Assembly: GCF_038502225.1 (NCBI RefSeq)
Contig: NC_091325.1
Span: 28,238,380 to 28,302,379 of the forward strand
Source of the DNA: Cherax quadricarinatus
Taxonomy: Eukaryota > Arthropoda > Malacostraca > Decapoda > Parastacidae
Direction: 5' to 3'
DNA: 64,000 bases
Positions within the stretch are counted from its first letter, which is position 1, and every line of letters begins with the position of its first letter. Below the pieces are notes generated by a model that did no database searches, was not told the origin of the DNA, and saw nothing but the letters and a program-made list of their open reading frames with translations. Made by a program: the position numbers and the translations under genes. Below are positions 63,621 to 64,000 of this stretch, piece after piece.

Positions 63621-64000
63621 GGAGAAACTTTCGCTTTTCCTTTTGGGCCACCCCGCCTCGGTGGGATACGGCTGGTGTTTACCTGGAGTTTACCTGGAGA
63701 GAGTTCCGGGGGTCAATGCCCCGGCGGCCCGGTCTGTGACCAGGCCTTCTGGTGGATCAGAGCCTGATCAACCAGGCTGTTGCTGCTGGCTGCACGCAAA
63801 CCAACATACGAGCCACAGCCCAGCTGGTCAGGAACCGACTTTAGGTGCTTGTCCAGTGCCAGCTTGAAGACTGCCAGGGGTCTGTTGGTAATCCCCCTTA
63901 TGCTGGGAGGTGTGTTGAAAGAAAGATCTATAAAAGTGCGCTGTTTGTTTAAAAGAAAAATGTTTTTTTTTTTTCAAAATATTCGGAGAGCTATGCGAGT
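63621..64000. other. Unnamed repeat split by LINE alpha4
   Basis: gaaactttcgcttttccttt and ggccaccccgcctcggtggg (63628-63667) look like part of a dispersed repeat end. After the alpha4 insertion the sequence resumes with gttgaaagaaagatctata. 63914-64000 has a run of T and no gene. Confidence 0.45.
63679..63908 (-). mobile_element. LINE alpha copy alpha4, 230 bp, with 5-bp target duplication
   Basis: Minus-strand alpha 3' end starting ttacctggagtttacctgg on the plus strand and truncated at cttatgctggga. GGTGT occurs directly on both sides (63674-63678 and 63909-63913). It carries the ORF2 C terminus with the same stop as alpha1. Confidence 0.88.

Overview
The window looks like a block of repeats from an animal nuclear genome, most likely a decapod crustacean such as a crayfish. 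The evidence is the dense mix of CR1/Jockey-like and I-like LINEs, a BEL/Pao element, a Ty3-type element, tRNA-derived SINEs and long (CA)n tracts. The species call is inference from repeat style. I found no host protein-coding gene, no host RNA gene and no prokaryotic feature. Nearly every base belongs to a mobile element, a tandem repeat or an unassigned spacer.

Layout. 1-5643 (minus strand): LINE family alpha. Copy alpha1 has intact ORF1 and ORF2. Behind it lies a fragment, alpha2, that breaks a BEL/Pao element. 5644-12324: two partial BEL/Pao copies arranged head to head, with gag, protease and RT on the minus strand and RNase H and integrase on the plus strand. Their LTRs form a large palindrome centred near 9937. 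12431-38964: a cluster of LINE family beta copies (A to F), all on the plus strand and mostly joined to (CA)n tracts. Copies C and D are nearly full length and nearly identical. Copy F is split by a minus-strand LINE of a third family, gamma (32348-36382). tRNA-derived SINEs and a CR1-like tail repeat sit inside or beside these copies.

38965-52680: a tandem array of a Ty3-type LTR retrotransposon, LTR-internal-LTR-internal-LTR with a shared middle LTR. Pol has the order protease, integrase, RT, RNase H, so integrase lies upstream of RT. This Copia-like order within a Ty3-type element is known from the Gmr1 group. Gag and pol are in the same frame, separated by one UGA stop in a UGA-C context, which suggests stop-codon readthrough. 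The second unit has uninterrupted gag and pol. The first carries one nonsense codon in pol and frameshifts in gag.

52704-64000: beta fragments beside (CA)n, a 24-bp minisatellite of about 20 copies, a 23-bp tandem repeat, the truncated alpha3, a SINE, a long decayed I-like LINE with an RNase H domain (delta, about 56940-63620, minus strand), and a 230-bp alpha4 with a clear 5-bp target duplication. The elements share no cellular pathway. What links them is nesting, 5' truncation at insertion, and a recurrent association of beta with CA repeats.
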